Below, one piece after another: positions 25,759-33,685 of a stretch of 42,476 nucleotides of DNA. Both the position numbers and the translations under genes were made by a program. The stretch comes from JACKBJ01 sp964549495 (lineage in GTDB: Bacteria > Chloroflexota > Anaerolineae > Epilineales > Epilineaceae): NCBI GenBank assembly GCA_964549495.1, contig CAZJWJ010000040.1, forward strand, positions 1-42,476. Reading direction: 5' to 3'. Each line of letters opens with the position of its first letter. Positions within the stretch are counted from its first letter, which is position 1. Below the pieces are notes generated by a model. It did not search any database and was not told the origin of the DNA. It saw only the letters and a program-made list of their open reading frames with translations.

Positions 25759-25787
25759 ATTATAGCGTTGCCCGTGGGCGGGACCAA
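25759..25787 (-). promoter_or_regulatory. Promoter of the 61-aa protein-rqcH-holA operon
   Basis: Minus strand: TTGGTC (25787-25782), 17-base spacer, perfect TATAAT (25764-25759). It is the only perfect -10 in this intergenic stretch and gives a leader of about 73 bases. Confidence 0.7.
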
Positions 25788-25920
25788 CGGCCTTGGCCAC
25801 GCCAGCCAGACCCGTTTCGGCGGCTCGAGGGCCGTCGGGCTCGCGGTGGCCCGGTGGCAGCAAGTTCGATACCATAGATGCCCCCGCCCACGACGCGTTC
25901 GGCCCGGAGGTCGACACCGG

Positions 25921-25941
25921 ATGAGCCCAAGACGTAGATGA
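25921..25941 (+). other. Six-codon leader ORF overlapping the HEAT-protein start
   Basis: ATG-AGC-CCA-AGA-CGT-AGA-TGA reads M-S-P-R-R-R-stop and its TGA overlaps the HEAT gene ATG as ATGA. It has no clear Shine-Dalgarno. Bases 25921-25933 and 25938-25950 are near-identical (one mismatch in 13), so the mini-ORF looks like a duplicated start region. Whether it is translated is unknown. Confidence 0.35.
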
Positions 25942-28022
25942 GCACAAGACCTGGCGGCGACTTGGCCTCCGATCTCGACCTGCTCGATCGGGTGGGCCGC
26001 GTCGGCGGGCTGCGCGAGCGTACCGCCCTGTCCATCCGCATCGATGACTGGGTCGACTTCGAGGAGCCGGTGCCCCTCCCCGGAGGCGGGCAGTGGCCCG
26101 AGCCGGGCTATCGGCTTCACCGTGCCGACGCCTGCCGGTGGTGGCTGCTGCCCGGGGGGCGCCTGATCGCCGTGCCGGAGGATCCGGGCTCGCCGGTGCG
26201 CGAGACGAGCTTGGACGACCCCGAGTTCGACATGGCCGCCCTCGCCGCGGGGCTCATGCCGGCCGTGATCCGGCGGCGCCTGGGCGGCCTGGGTCTGGAG
26301 GAGCTCGAAGGGCCGACGGTGCCGGCCGTGGTGGCCGAACTGCTCTCGGTGGCCTGGCGTACCGAGGCCGGTGGCCGCGAGGCCATCTTCCGAATCCTGG
26401 CCAAGGCCATGCGCGACGAGCCGGGGTGGTTGCAGTCGGCGGCGCGGCTCAAGTCGGCCTTCGAGCGCGGCTTGAACGATCGCAGCCGCTCCGTGCGCGC
26501 CGTCTCGGCTCGCGCCTTGGTCGACATGGCGGCCGGCCGGATGCCGGCGCCGCCGACCGGCGATCCGCGCCGCCTGCTGGCCGTGATGCTGCACATGCCC
26601 CGCGCGGACGTGAAGCTCGACGTCCTGGCCGCCCTGCTCGAGCTGCCAGCGGAACACTTGGAGCCCTTGGGCGACAGCCTGCAACCTCTGCTCCAAGAGG
26701 TGATGACCCAGGCCGATGCCGAGCTGCGGCGCTTGGCCGGCGAGCTTCAGCTCCGCTTGCGCGGCGGGGGCGGTTCCTGGTCCCTGGCCCGGGACCTGGC
26801 CTCGACCGATCCGGAGCGGCGTCGGCAGGCCCTCTCGAAGCTGGAGCTGGATGCCGATCAGCTGGACCTGCTCTTGCCCAGCGTGCTCGAGGCCTTGGAC
26901 GATGCCGACGAAGGCGTACGTGGCAATGCGCTGGCGCTCCTGCTCCCCCGCCTGGATGCGATGCCGGCCGAGTTGCGGCAGCGGGTCCTCGAAACCCTGC
27001 TCCGGGGGCGTGATGCTCGATCCGTGGCCGCGGCGGTGGAATTCTTGGCCTCGCGTGACGAGGCCGAGCGGAGAGCGCTCCTGCCGGCACTGCGCGACGC
27101 GCTGGACGGGCCATCCGAATCCCGCGAGGCCGTGGCCGGGCTGTGGATCGAGCAGCACCGCGGCCTGGAAGCCGCCGAGCTGAGCGCCGGCTATCGCGTG
27201 CTCTTGCACCACGAGGATCCCGTCCTACGCCAGACCATCCTTCGCCGATTGGTGAAGGCCCCCTCGGGACGGCAGACGGTTCGCGACGCGCTCTTCATGC
27301 TGCTCATGGAGCGCCTTCGCGATCGGGAGGCTTCGCTGCGGATCGAGGCGGCGCGGGCGGTCGTGGCATCGGACTACCCCCACGCCGATGAGATCGTCGG
27401 CCAGTTGATCTTCGATCGTGATCGCTACGTGCGGCGCTCGGCGCTGCGCCTGATCCAGCGCGTGGCGAAGCCGGAGCGCGTGGCCGAGATGGCCGAGCTC
27501 CACCAGGCGGTGGAGCGGCTCTTCGCGCTCGGCGACGAGGGCGAGGCGGACGGGCAGGCGGCCTGGACGGCGGCCTTGCGCAAGGTGCTGGGACATCCCT
27601 CGGGCCGGGTGGTCGATCTCTTGGCGGCACTCCTTTCGAACATCCCGGCCGACACGACCGATCCCTTCCTCTCCCGGGCGGCCGAAGATCTGGAGGCCGG
27701 CCTGATGCGCCGGGTAGACTCCAATGCCGAGCTGCTCGGCCTGTGCCGAAGGCTGATCGAGCCCCCCGACCCGCAACCGGAGCACGCGGTGCGCATCGCG
27801 GCCACCATGGCCGGCGAGGATCCACAGGCCTTCGACTTCTTGTGGACCTGCTTCAGCGGCGCTTCCGGTGCGGCCTCGCGCGCCGCCGAGCGCGTGCTGG
27901 CCGGCCTGGCCTCGGTCGAGCGATCCGATGCCGTGCAGGCCGAGATCCAGCGCCTCTTGGCCCGCACCGAGGATCCGGATGCGCGGCGGCTGCTGACCCG
28001 CCTGGCGCGGCGCTACGGCTGA
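25938..28022 (+). CDS. HEAT-repeat protein of unknown role
   Basis: 694 aa, no signal peptide or membrane segment, so probably cytosolic. From about residue 110 it is almost all paired helices of HEAT/PBS-lyase-like type, with runs such as DADEGVRGNALALLLPRLDA, DREASLRIEAARAVV, RDRYVRRSALRLIQRVA and DPVLRQTILRRLVKAP, carrying the Arg and Val/Ala pattern of HEAT units. The first 100 residues are different and contain a beta-like segment (WVDFEEPVPLPGGGQW, CRWWLLPGGRLIAVPEDPG). HEAT solenoids act as protein- or nucleic-acid-binding scaffolds. The stop is coupled to dtd by TGATG. The start ATG 25938 has no clear Shine-Dalgarno and sits within a short tandem repeat, so the start is less certain. 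It faces away from rqcH. I do not recognise the family. Confidence 0.85.
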   Translation: MSTRPGGDLASDLDLLDRVGRVGGLRERTALSIRIDDWVDFEEPVPLPGGGQWPEPGYRLHRADACRWWLLPGGRLIAVPEDPGSPVRETSLDDPEFDMAALAAGLMPAVIRRRLGGLGLEELEGPTVPAVVAELLSVAWRTEAGGREAIFRILAKAMRDEPGWLQSAARLKSAFERGLNDRSRSVRAVSARALVDMAAGRMPAPPTGDPRRLLAVMLHMPRADVKLDVLAALLELPAEHLEPLGDSLQPLLQEVMTQADAELRRLAGELQLRLRGGGGSWSLARDLASTDPERRRQALSKLELDADQLDLLLPSVLEALDDADEGVRGNALALLLPRLDAMPAELRQRVLETLLRGRDARSVAAAVEFLASRDEAERRALLPALRDALDGPSESREAVAGLWIEQHRGLEAAELSAGYRVLLHHEDPVLRQTILRRLVKAPSGRQTVRDALFMLLMERLRDREASLRIEAARAVVASDYPHADEIVGQLIFDRDRYVRRSALRLIQRVAKPERVAEMAELHQAVERLFALGDEGEADGQAAWTAALRKVLGHPSGRVVDLLAALLSNIPADTTDPFLSRAAEDLEAGLMRRVDSNAELLGLCRRLIEPPDPQPEHAVRIAATMAGEDPQAFDFLWTCFSGASGAASRAAERVLAGLASVERSDAVQAEIQRLLARTEDPDARRLLTRLARRYG

Positions 28023-28504
28023 TGCGGGCCTTGATCCAGCGCGTCGGCCGGGCCGCGGTCCATGTCGAGGGCCGGCCCGTGGCCCGGATCGGAACCGGCC
28101 TGCTGATCCTCCTCGGCGTGGCCGACGGAGACGGCGAGGCCGAGGCCGAATGGCTGGCCCGCAAGATCCTGGGCCTCCGGATCTTCGCCGACGAGTCGGG
28201 GCGCTTCGACCGATCGGTCCAGCAGGCGGGTGGCTCGCTGTTGGTCGTCAGCCAGTTCACGCTCTACGGCGATGCCCGGCGCGGCCGCCGGCCCGACTTC
28301 AACCGTGCCGCCGCACCCGATCGGGCCGAGCCGCTCTACGAGCACTTCCTGGCTAGTCTGCGCGAGGGCGGCCGGCCGGTGGAATCGGGGGTCTTCGGAG
28401 CCATGATGCAGGTCGAGCTGGTCAACGACGGGCCGGTGACCCTGATGCTCGAGCGCGAGCCCGATCCGCCAGCCTCGCGCCCTGGATTCGCCGCTGCTTC
28501 GTGA
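28022..28504 (+). CDS. dtd: D-aminoacyl-tRNA deacylase
   Basis: 160 aa. It removes D-amino acids (and glycine mischarged on tRNA-Ala) from tRNA and works as a cytosolic dimer. The two defining motifs are present: SQFTL at residues 77-81 and the Gly-cisPro loop NDGPVT at 135-140. The start MRALIQRVGRAAV is the family start and overlaps the HEAT-protein stop as TGATG. A short Pro/Ala tail of about 15 residues follows the family domain. A gene of translation quality control next to the divergent rqcH operon may be coincidence. Good confidence. Confidence 0.95.
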   Translation: MRALIQRVGRAAVHVEGRPVARIGTGLLILLGVADGDGEAEAEWLARKILGLRIFADESGRFDRSVQQAGGSLLVVSQFTLYGDARRGRRPDFNRAAAPDRAEPLYEHFLASLREGGRPVESGVFGAMMQVELVNDGPVTLMLEREPDPPASRPGFAAAS

Positions 28505-28553
28505 TGCGCAGGGATCTCGATGCCCGCTCGATCCACGTCGTCCTCTGTCGATT

Positions 28554-28585
28554 GGTCAACGGGTCAACGGGTCAACGGGTCAGCG
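28554..28585. repeat. Four tandem 8-bp units (GGTCAACG x3 + GGTCAGCG)
   Basis: Units start at 28554, 28562, 28570 and 28578; the fourth has one change. They cover the stop codon of the 911-aa protein gene on the minus strand (28572-28574) and lie 50 bases after dtd. Because each unit read on the minus strand supplies the same CGTTGA, losing or gaining one unit would normally leave the protein end unchanged. Confidence 0.85.
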
Positions 28586-31307
28586 AGGGAAGGAGGATTC
28601 GCATCGGGCGCTGCGCCGGGTCGACCCGCAGCGCTTGCTCGCCACCCCCTTCCGCGTAGAGCCGCAACTCGATGCCGGCGATGTCCGAGGGACTCAGCGG
28701 CGGCTCGGGCAGCTGGAAGAGCCCGTCGAAGCCGGCGCGCCCCTCGACCGCCAACCAGTCGGACTCGGCATCCGGATGGAGGTAGTAGAAGGCCCGCAAG
28801 TCGGCGAAGGGCGGCGCCACGCCCTGCAGGGCCGGCGAGCCGTCCAAGGTCCACGCGGCCAGTTCGCGCAAGGGCAGGCGGATCTCTCCGCGGCTGTGCT
28901 CCAATCTCAGGAAGCGGTCTTGCCGAGCATCCGGACGCGCTGCAGCCAGCGGCAGCGTGAGCCGGCCATCGCCCGGAATCGAGCCGCTGCTACGCTGCAG
29001 CAGCTGCGGCTCGCAGCCCTCGACCTCCGGCATCGGACAAGCGACCTCCAGGCTGAGCGTGACCGCTTGGCCCGGCTCGGCCAGAATCGAGACCTCGTCA
29101 ACCCCCCGCGTGTAGCGCAGCTGCTCGATCAGGCCCAGGGCCAGCTGCCGGTGCCCGCGCGAGCGCGCGTAGCTCACCTCCGCCATCAGGCCGGGGACCA
29201 GCTGGTCCCACTCGCTGGCGGCCAGCTCGTGATCGTAGACCCCGTTCTCGTCGGTGCCGGCACCCGTGTCCAGCGGCAGGCCGGCACCCTGATCGTTGAA
29301 GAATCGGATCTCCACCTGGTCCTCGACCGGCGCGACGCCCACCACGTCGCGGCCACTGCGGTCGATGTGGGCGCTCATCGGCACCAGGTCGATCGCCGCC
29401 GTGCCCTCTCCCTCGGCGCTGACCACGACCAAGTCTCCACCGTCCAGCCACAATGGGGCCCCGGAGGCAGCGTGCAAGAGGCTCTGGCAATCGCTCGCGC
29501 CGGTTTGGATCTGGCAGCCGCCCCGGGCCACGATGCGCCCCCCGCGCTCCACCTCGGCGCCGAAGGACTGGCCGGGTTGGCCCTCGATGCGCAGACGCTC
29601 CCCGTTGGCCTGCGGCAGGGCGCGGAAGGCGCGGGCTTCCAGATGGCGCAGGCTGCCGGTCTCGGCAGCCTCCGCCTCGATGGTCGCGCGCTCGCCGGCC
29701 CGCAGATCGAAGCGATCCCGGAAGTCCATCGACCAGCGACCCTGCGCATCGGCCCGGGTGCTGCCCTCGATGCCGGGACGGATCAGCCGCACCCGCAGCA
29801 TCTCGAAGGGCGCCGCATGGCCCGTCAAGCGATCCGCTCCGCTGTCGACCCGGGCTTCGAGTGGCCGATGGCTCAGGCTCGAGCGGCGCCAGACCGTCCA
29901 GGCCCGCTCGGCGTCGAAGCTCTCGACGGCCAAGTGCAGATGGTCCCCGGCCTCCAGGGACAGGGCCGGGCGCGAGCCATCCGGGCCGGGGGCTTCGCGC
30001 AGCGAGAGGCTCGAGCGCCCGTCGGCGCCGATCCGGCCGGCCACGCGGCCCTTCGTGTTCCCGGCGGCGTCCTCGACCGAAAGCTCGGCGCGCGCTCCGG
30101 GGCTGCCGGTGGCCTCGACGATGGCCAAGCGCGCATGGCGAGCGGCCAAGGCGGGCGGTCGTAGGGTGGCGCGCAGCCCGGGCCGGTCCGGGAACTCGAT
30201 CCGAAGCCCCAGGCTCGGATCGAAGTCGGGCAGGGCGCCTTGGAAGAAGCCGTAGCGGTCGTCGGCTTGCAGCTCCACGCGCTGGCTGGCGCCATCGATG
30301 ATCAGGCGCTGGCCCGGATCCGTCCGGCCGGCCAGGCGATCGCCCGCGAGGTCCAGCTCGGCCAGGAATGCGGGCAGGTCGACGCGCAGCGGCTCGCGGG
30401 CCGGGAACCAGGCCGGATCGCCGGCATCGAAGTCGATCTCGAGCCGCGAGCCGGGCATCAGGGGCACCGGTTGGCCGTCCGGGTCGCGCAAGACGGCCCG
30501 TGGCCGGCCGGCCCGGTCGTAGGCCTCGGCGCGGGCCAGCTCGCCGCCTCGAGCGTCCAGCAGCCGGGCTCGAACCCGCTCGCCCGGCCGTAGGCGCAAG
30601 CCGAGTTCGGCCGAGCCGAACTCCAGCTCGGCCGCCGCGCGGGCCCAAGAGGCCTGGAAGGCGGTGCTCCCGTCCAGGATCAGCGCGCTGCCGTGTGCGC
30701 CCGGGCCCAGATCGAGCCGGCCGGCCATCTCCAACTGGTAGCGCCCCTCCTCGGAGGCCGTCACCGACTCGCGGAGGAAGCCGCCCGCGGCATCGAAGGC
30801 GGTCAGGTAGACGGGGGCGCCGGCCGGTGCGCGTCCGGAGAGTCGCCCCGTCGCCACTTCGATCTCGGCGGTGAGAACGGGCACCGTCAAGCTTGCCTCG
30901 GCGCCCGATGGCCCATCCGGCGATCGGAATCGAATGCGGTCGCCCGGTGCGATGCGCCGGGGCTCGAAGCGCCGCAAGCCGCGCGACTCGAAGCGCAGCT
31001 CGAGGCTGCCGTCCGCGCCGGCCAGGGCCGCGGTCCGCGCGCGGACCCGACCGTCGGGTGACTCCAGGCTCGCGTGGATCTGCGAGCCGGCGACCTCGTC
31101 ATCGGACTGCAGCTGGGCGCTGAGCTCGTAGCTGCCCACCAGCACGGTCATGTTCTCGAAGGCGATCTCCGCCGGGGCGGCCGGGCGGGCGCTCACCATC
31201 GAAGACTTGGCAGGCCGCAGGCCGCCCATCGAGAAACCGACCAGGCTGGCCAAACAGCTCGCCAAGAGCCACCGGGTCCAGCGAATTCGCTCGGTTGGGG
31301 CGGACAT
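28572..31307 (-). CDS. Large exported, anchored protein with repeated beta-sandwich-like segments
   Basis: 911 aa from the ATG at 31307, chosen for a strong AGGAGG Shine-Dalgarno; a longer frame further upstream is unlikely. Residues about 10-30 form one hydrophobic segment (WLLASCLASLVGFSMGG), a signal peptide or membrane anchor. The rest is an almost Cys-free, strand-rich chain with recurring short phrases such as GRLSGRAPAGAPVYL, GDRLAGRTDPGQRLI and ADRLTGHAAPFEMLR, each followed by D/G-rich turns. This is typical of transthyretin-like or Ig-like domains in tandem, perhaps five to seven. Four Cys late in the chain (CQIQTGASDC, CPMPEVEGC) could form two disulfides. There is no enzyme motif and I do not recognise the family. 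It is convergent with dtd and divergent from the 102-aa gene. Confidence 0.82.
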   Translation of the reverse strand: MSAPTERIRWTRWLLASCLASLVGFSMGGLRPAKSSMVSARPAAPAEIAFENMTVLVGSYELSAQLQSDDEVAGSQIHASLESPDGRVRARTAALAGADGSLELRFESRGLRRFEPRRIAPGDRIRFRSPDGPSGAEASLTVPVLTAEIEVATGRLSGRAPAGAPVYLTAFDAAGGFLRESVTASEEGRYQLEMAGRLDLGPGAHGSALILDGSTAFQASWARAAAELEFGSAELGLRLRPGERVRARLLDARGGELARAEAYDRAGRPRAVLRDPDGQPVPLMPGSRLEIDFDAGDPAWFPAREPLRVDLPAFLAELDLAGDRLAGRTDPGQRLIIDGASQRVELQADDRYGFFQGALPDFDPSLGLRIEFPDRPGLRATLRPPALAARHARLAIVEATGSPGARAELSVEDAAGNTKGRVAGRIGADGRSSLSLREAPGPDGSRPALSLEAGDHLHLAVESFDAERAWTVWRRSSLSHRPLEARVDSGADRLTGHAAPFEMLRVRLIRPGIEGSTRADAQGRWSMDFRDRFDLRAGERATIEAEAAETGSLRHLEARAFRALPQANGERLRIEGQPGQSFGAEVERGGRIVARGGCQIQTGASDCQSLLHAASGAPLWLDGGDLVVVSAEGEGTAAIDLVPMSAHIDRSGRDVVGVAPVEDQVEIRFFNDQGAGLPLDTGAGTDENGVYDHELAASEWDQLVPGLMAEVSYARSRGHRQLALGLIEQLRYTRGVDEVSILAEPGQAVTLSLEVACPMPEVEGCEPQLLQRSSGSIPGDGRLTLPLAAARPDARQDRFLRLEHSRGEIRLPLRELAAWTLDGSPALQGVAPPFADLRAFYYLHPDAESDWLAVEGRAGFDGLFQLPEPPLSPSDIAGIELRLYAEGGGEQALRVDPAQRPMRILLPSLTR

Positions 31308-31359
31308 CGGAGGCCTCCTGGGATGCTGCGGCGCGGTCCCGGCGCGGCACCGCGATCGA

Positions 31360-31388
31360 TTGGGGTGCCATGGTGGCTGTGCTATGAT
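31360..31388 (+). promoter_or_regulatory. Promoter of the 102-aa protein gene
   Basis: TTGGGG (31360-31365), 17-base spacer, TATGAT (31383-31388, 5/6). The leader is about 93 bases. The gene stands alone, so the promoter serves it only. Confidence 0.55.
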
Positions 31389-31487
31389 CGGCGCCGCGGA
31401 AGGTCGGGCGTTTGAGGACCTCCCGATCCCCCGTTCGACGGTACCGCATCGAATTGGCGCCAGGGTACCGCCAGGGCCGGAGCCGCC

Positions 31488-31796
31488 ATGTCGAAGCTCA
31501 CCAAGCTGATCATGACCTGGGACATTATACCGGGTCAGGAACAAGCCTACATCGAGTTCAACACGCGTGAGTTCGTTCCGCGGCTGATCCGTCTGGGCCT
31601 GCAGCCCATGGACTCCTGGTACACGGTCTACGGTGACGCGCCGCAGATCATGGCGGGATGGGTGCACGAGGACCCGGAGAAGATCCTGGCCGCGGTGCGC
31701 AGCGAGGAGTGGCAGGAGCTACGCGAGGAGCTGCGCGCCTTCGTGACCCGCTTCCGCTACAAGATCACGCCGGTGACCGGCACCTTCCAGATGTAG
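31488..31796 (+). CDS. Small protein of unknown function (102 aa)
   Basis: 102 aa. The sequence reads as an alpha/beta small domain: MTWDIIPGQEQAYIEFN (strand then helix), FVPRLIRLGLQPMDSWYTVYG, then APQIMAGWVHEDPEKILAAVRSEEWQELREELRAFVTRFRYKI (strand, long helices). The order and length resemble the dimeric alpha-beta barrel (ABM-like) fold, but I cannot name a family and no catalytic residues stand out. There is no signal peptide or membrane segment. It is a single-gene unit with a promoter upstream, no clear Shine-Dalgarno, and a convergent FmdB-type gene 34 bases downstream. Confidence 0.75.
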   Translation: MSKLTKLIMTWDIIPGQEQAYIEFNTREFVPRLIRLGLQPMDSWYTVYGDAPQIMAGWVHEDPEKILAAVRSEEWQELREELRAFVTRFRYKITPVTGTFQM

Positions 31797-31830
31797 CTGC
31801 GGTCGGGCAATGGATGGCCTGGCCGAGGCC

Positions 31831-32247
31831 TCAGTTCGACGAGGCCTTGCCCGCTTCCTTGCCCTTCGAATCCGAGCCGCTCGCGCCGCCCTCCGCGGCG
31901 GGACGCGCCGGCGAGCCGGACTTCGGGCCCTCCGCGCCAGCCTTCGACGCGGGCTTGGTTTCGGCCTCGGTCTTCTTGGTCGCGGCGCCGTCGTCTCCCG
32001 AGATTTCGGTCACGCTCCCGGTCGCGTTCTCGTCGGCGGAACCCGTCGCCGTGCCCGGACCCGGTGCCGGGGTGCGCGTGTCGGTGACGTAGTAGCCGCC
32101 CCCTTTGAAGACGATGCCGACCGGCGCGATCACGCGCCGCAGGTCGCCCTGACAGTTCGGGCAGACGGTCAGCGGATCGTCCTCGAAGGACTGGCGGATC
32201 TCGAGCCGGTGGCCGCAGTCGCGGCAGGCGTAGTCGTAGTAGGGCAT
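31831..32247 (-). CDS. FmdB-type zinc-ribbon protein with long disordered tail
   Basis: 138 aa. The first 45 residues are the FmdB/zf-FmdB zinc ribbon: YDYACRDCGHRLE...CPNCQGDLRRVI (C-x2-C and C-x2-C). The last 85 residues are Ala/Gly/Ser/Glu/Lys-rich and of low complexity, so probably unfolded. FmdB-type proteins are small putative regulators of unknown mode. The gene lies 13 bases after the stop of the sugar-phosphate transferase gene and has no Shine-Dalgarno of its own, so it is the third gene of that operon and may be translationally coupled. The link to glycan synthesis is only by position. Confidence 0.85.
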   Translation of the reverse strand: MPYYDYACRDCGHRLEIRQSFEDDPLTVCPNCQGDLRRVIAPVGIVFKGGGYYVTDTRTPAPGPGTATGSADENATGSVTEISGDDGAATKKTEAETKPASKAGAEGPKSGSPARPAAEGGASGSDSKGKEAGKASSN

Positions 32248-32260
32248 GGGTCGATCGCGA

Positions 32261-33685
32261 TCAGTAGGCGCCGGTGCCGCGCAAGACCGTCGGGACCGTG
32301 CGCAAGAGGATCTTGAGGTCGAGGAAGAGCGACCAGTTCTCGGCGTAGAAGAGGTCGAGCATGACCATCTCGTCGAAGGTCAGTTCCGAGCGCCCGCTGA
32401 CCTGCCACAGGCCGGTGAGCCCGGGGGCCACGTCGAGCCGGCGCCGGTGCCAGTCGGCATAGGCCAGCACCTCGTTGGGCATGGGCGGGCGCGGCCCGAC
32501 CAGGCTCATGTCGCCGCGAAGCACGTTGAACAGCTGCGGCAGCTCGTCCAGGCTGAAACGGCGGATGATCCGTCCGATGCGGGTGACCCGCGGGTCGCGG
32601 CGCATCTTGAAGATCGGCCCGTCCACGTCGCTGCGCTCGCGCAGGGACTCGCGAGCGCCGTCCGCTCCGTCGACCATCGAGCGGAACTTGTAGCAGGTGA
32701 AGAGCCGGCCGTCGCGGCCGACGCGGGATTGGCGGAAGAGCACCGGGCCGCGCGACTCGAGGCGCACGGCCAGGGCGATGAGGGCCATCGGCGGCGCGAA
32801 GACCAAGAGCAAGAGCCCCGCCAGGAAGATGTCCAGGCCGCGCTTGATCTGATAGGGCCAGCCGCGGATGATCGGCGCCCGGACGGCGATCAGCGGGATG
32901 CCGCCCAGCGAGGCCATGTCGACGCGGTTGAGGCTCATCTGGAAGAGGTCGGGCACCACGCTGACGCCGGCGCCGGCCTGTTCGCAGTCGTCGACCAGGT
33001 CCATGATGCGCTCGCGGGCCTGCCAGGGCAGGGTGATGATCACCTGGTCGATCCGGCGCTGGCGCAGGATCGCCGGCAAGGCGTCGCTGCCGCCCAAGGG
33101 GGCGAAGCGGCCGATGGGCTGGGCGCGCTTGTCGGGATCGTCGTCCAGGAAGCCGGCCACCCGGTAGCCCAGCTCCGGCCGGGCCATGATGTTGCGCATC
33201 ACCCGCCGGCCCACCTCGCCGGCGCCGACCACCAGGACCCGTTGCACGCCGAGGCCCAGGCGGATGCGCCGCTGGCGCAGGAGGATGTCGATCCAGCGCA
33301 CCAGGCCCACCGCCAGCACGATCGAGCCGGCCGCGTAGGCCAGCATGAGCCGCGATTGGGCGATGGGGCGCACGCTGTAGAGCAGAACCGTGAATAGCAC
33401 CATGCCGACGGTGGTGCCGGCCGTGACCGCATAGAGGGTCTCGGGCAAGGACTGCCGCCGGCCGCGGGCGTAGAGGCCCTCCAGCTGGTAGGCCGAGAGG
33501 ATGACCAGGCTCAGGGCCAAGCCCCAGGGCGCATAGGTCAGGTAGGGCAGGTGGGCGGCCACGGCGCCGCCGATGTTCAGCTCGTAGCGCAGGAACCAGG
33601 CGGCGGCCCAGGCCAGGTTGATGGCCAGGGCGTCGGCGGCCACCAAGAGGCCGCGCCGCAAGGCCGGACGGTCACGCCGACGCAT
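32261..33685 (-). CDS. Polyprenyl-phosphate sugar-phosphate transferase (WbaP/Bac_transf family)
   Basis: 474 aa from the ATG at 33685, which has a strong GGAGGT Shine-Dalgarno and overlaps the upstream gene by 14 bases. Four hydrophobic helices occupy about residues 10-120. A Rossmann-like segment (VLVVGAGEVGRRVMRNI) and a regulatory middle follow. The C-terminus is the Bac_transf catalytic domain (KRGLDIFLAGLLLLVFAPP, GPVLFRQSRVGRDGRLFTCYKFRSM, DELPQLFNVLRGDMSLVGPRP). The enzyme starts exopolysaccharide, capsule or surface glycan synthesis by moving a sugar-phosphate onto undecaprenyl phosphate. The sugar cannot be told from sequence. Coupling to a GT4 gene supports a surface glycan pathway. 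Confidence 0.93.
   Translation of the reverse strand: MRRRDRPALRRGLLVAADALAINLAWAAAWFLRYELNIGGAVAAHLPYLTYAPWGLALSLVILSAYQLEGLYARGRRQSLPETLYAVTAGTTVGMVLFTVLLYSVRPIAQSRLMLAYAAGSIVLAVGLVRWIDILLRQRRIRLGLGVQRVLVVGAGEVGRRVMRNIMARPELGYRVAGFLDDDPDKRAQPIGRFAPLGGSDALPAILRQRRIDQVIITLPWQARERIMDLVDDCEQAGAGVSVVPDLFQMSLNRVDMASLGGIPLIAVRAPIIRGWPYQIKRGLDIFLAGLLLLVFAPPMALIALAVRLESRGPVLFRQSRVGRDGRLFTCYKFRSMVDGADGARESLRERSDVDGPIFKMRRDPRVTRIGRIIRRFSLDELPQLFNVLRGDMSLVGPRPPMPNEVLAYADWHRRRLDVAPGLTGLWQVSGRSELTFDEMVMLDLFYAENWSLFLDLKILLRTVPTVLRGTGAY

Noticed and set aside
31816..31830. Hairpin GGCCT/AGGCC between the 102-aa gene and the FmdB gene
   Set aside because: Only five base pairs and no following T-run; not convincing as a terminator.
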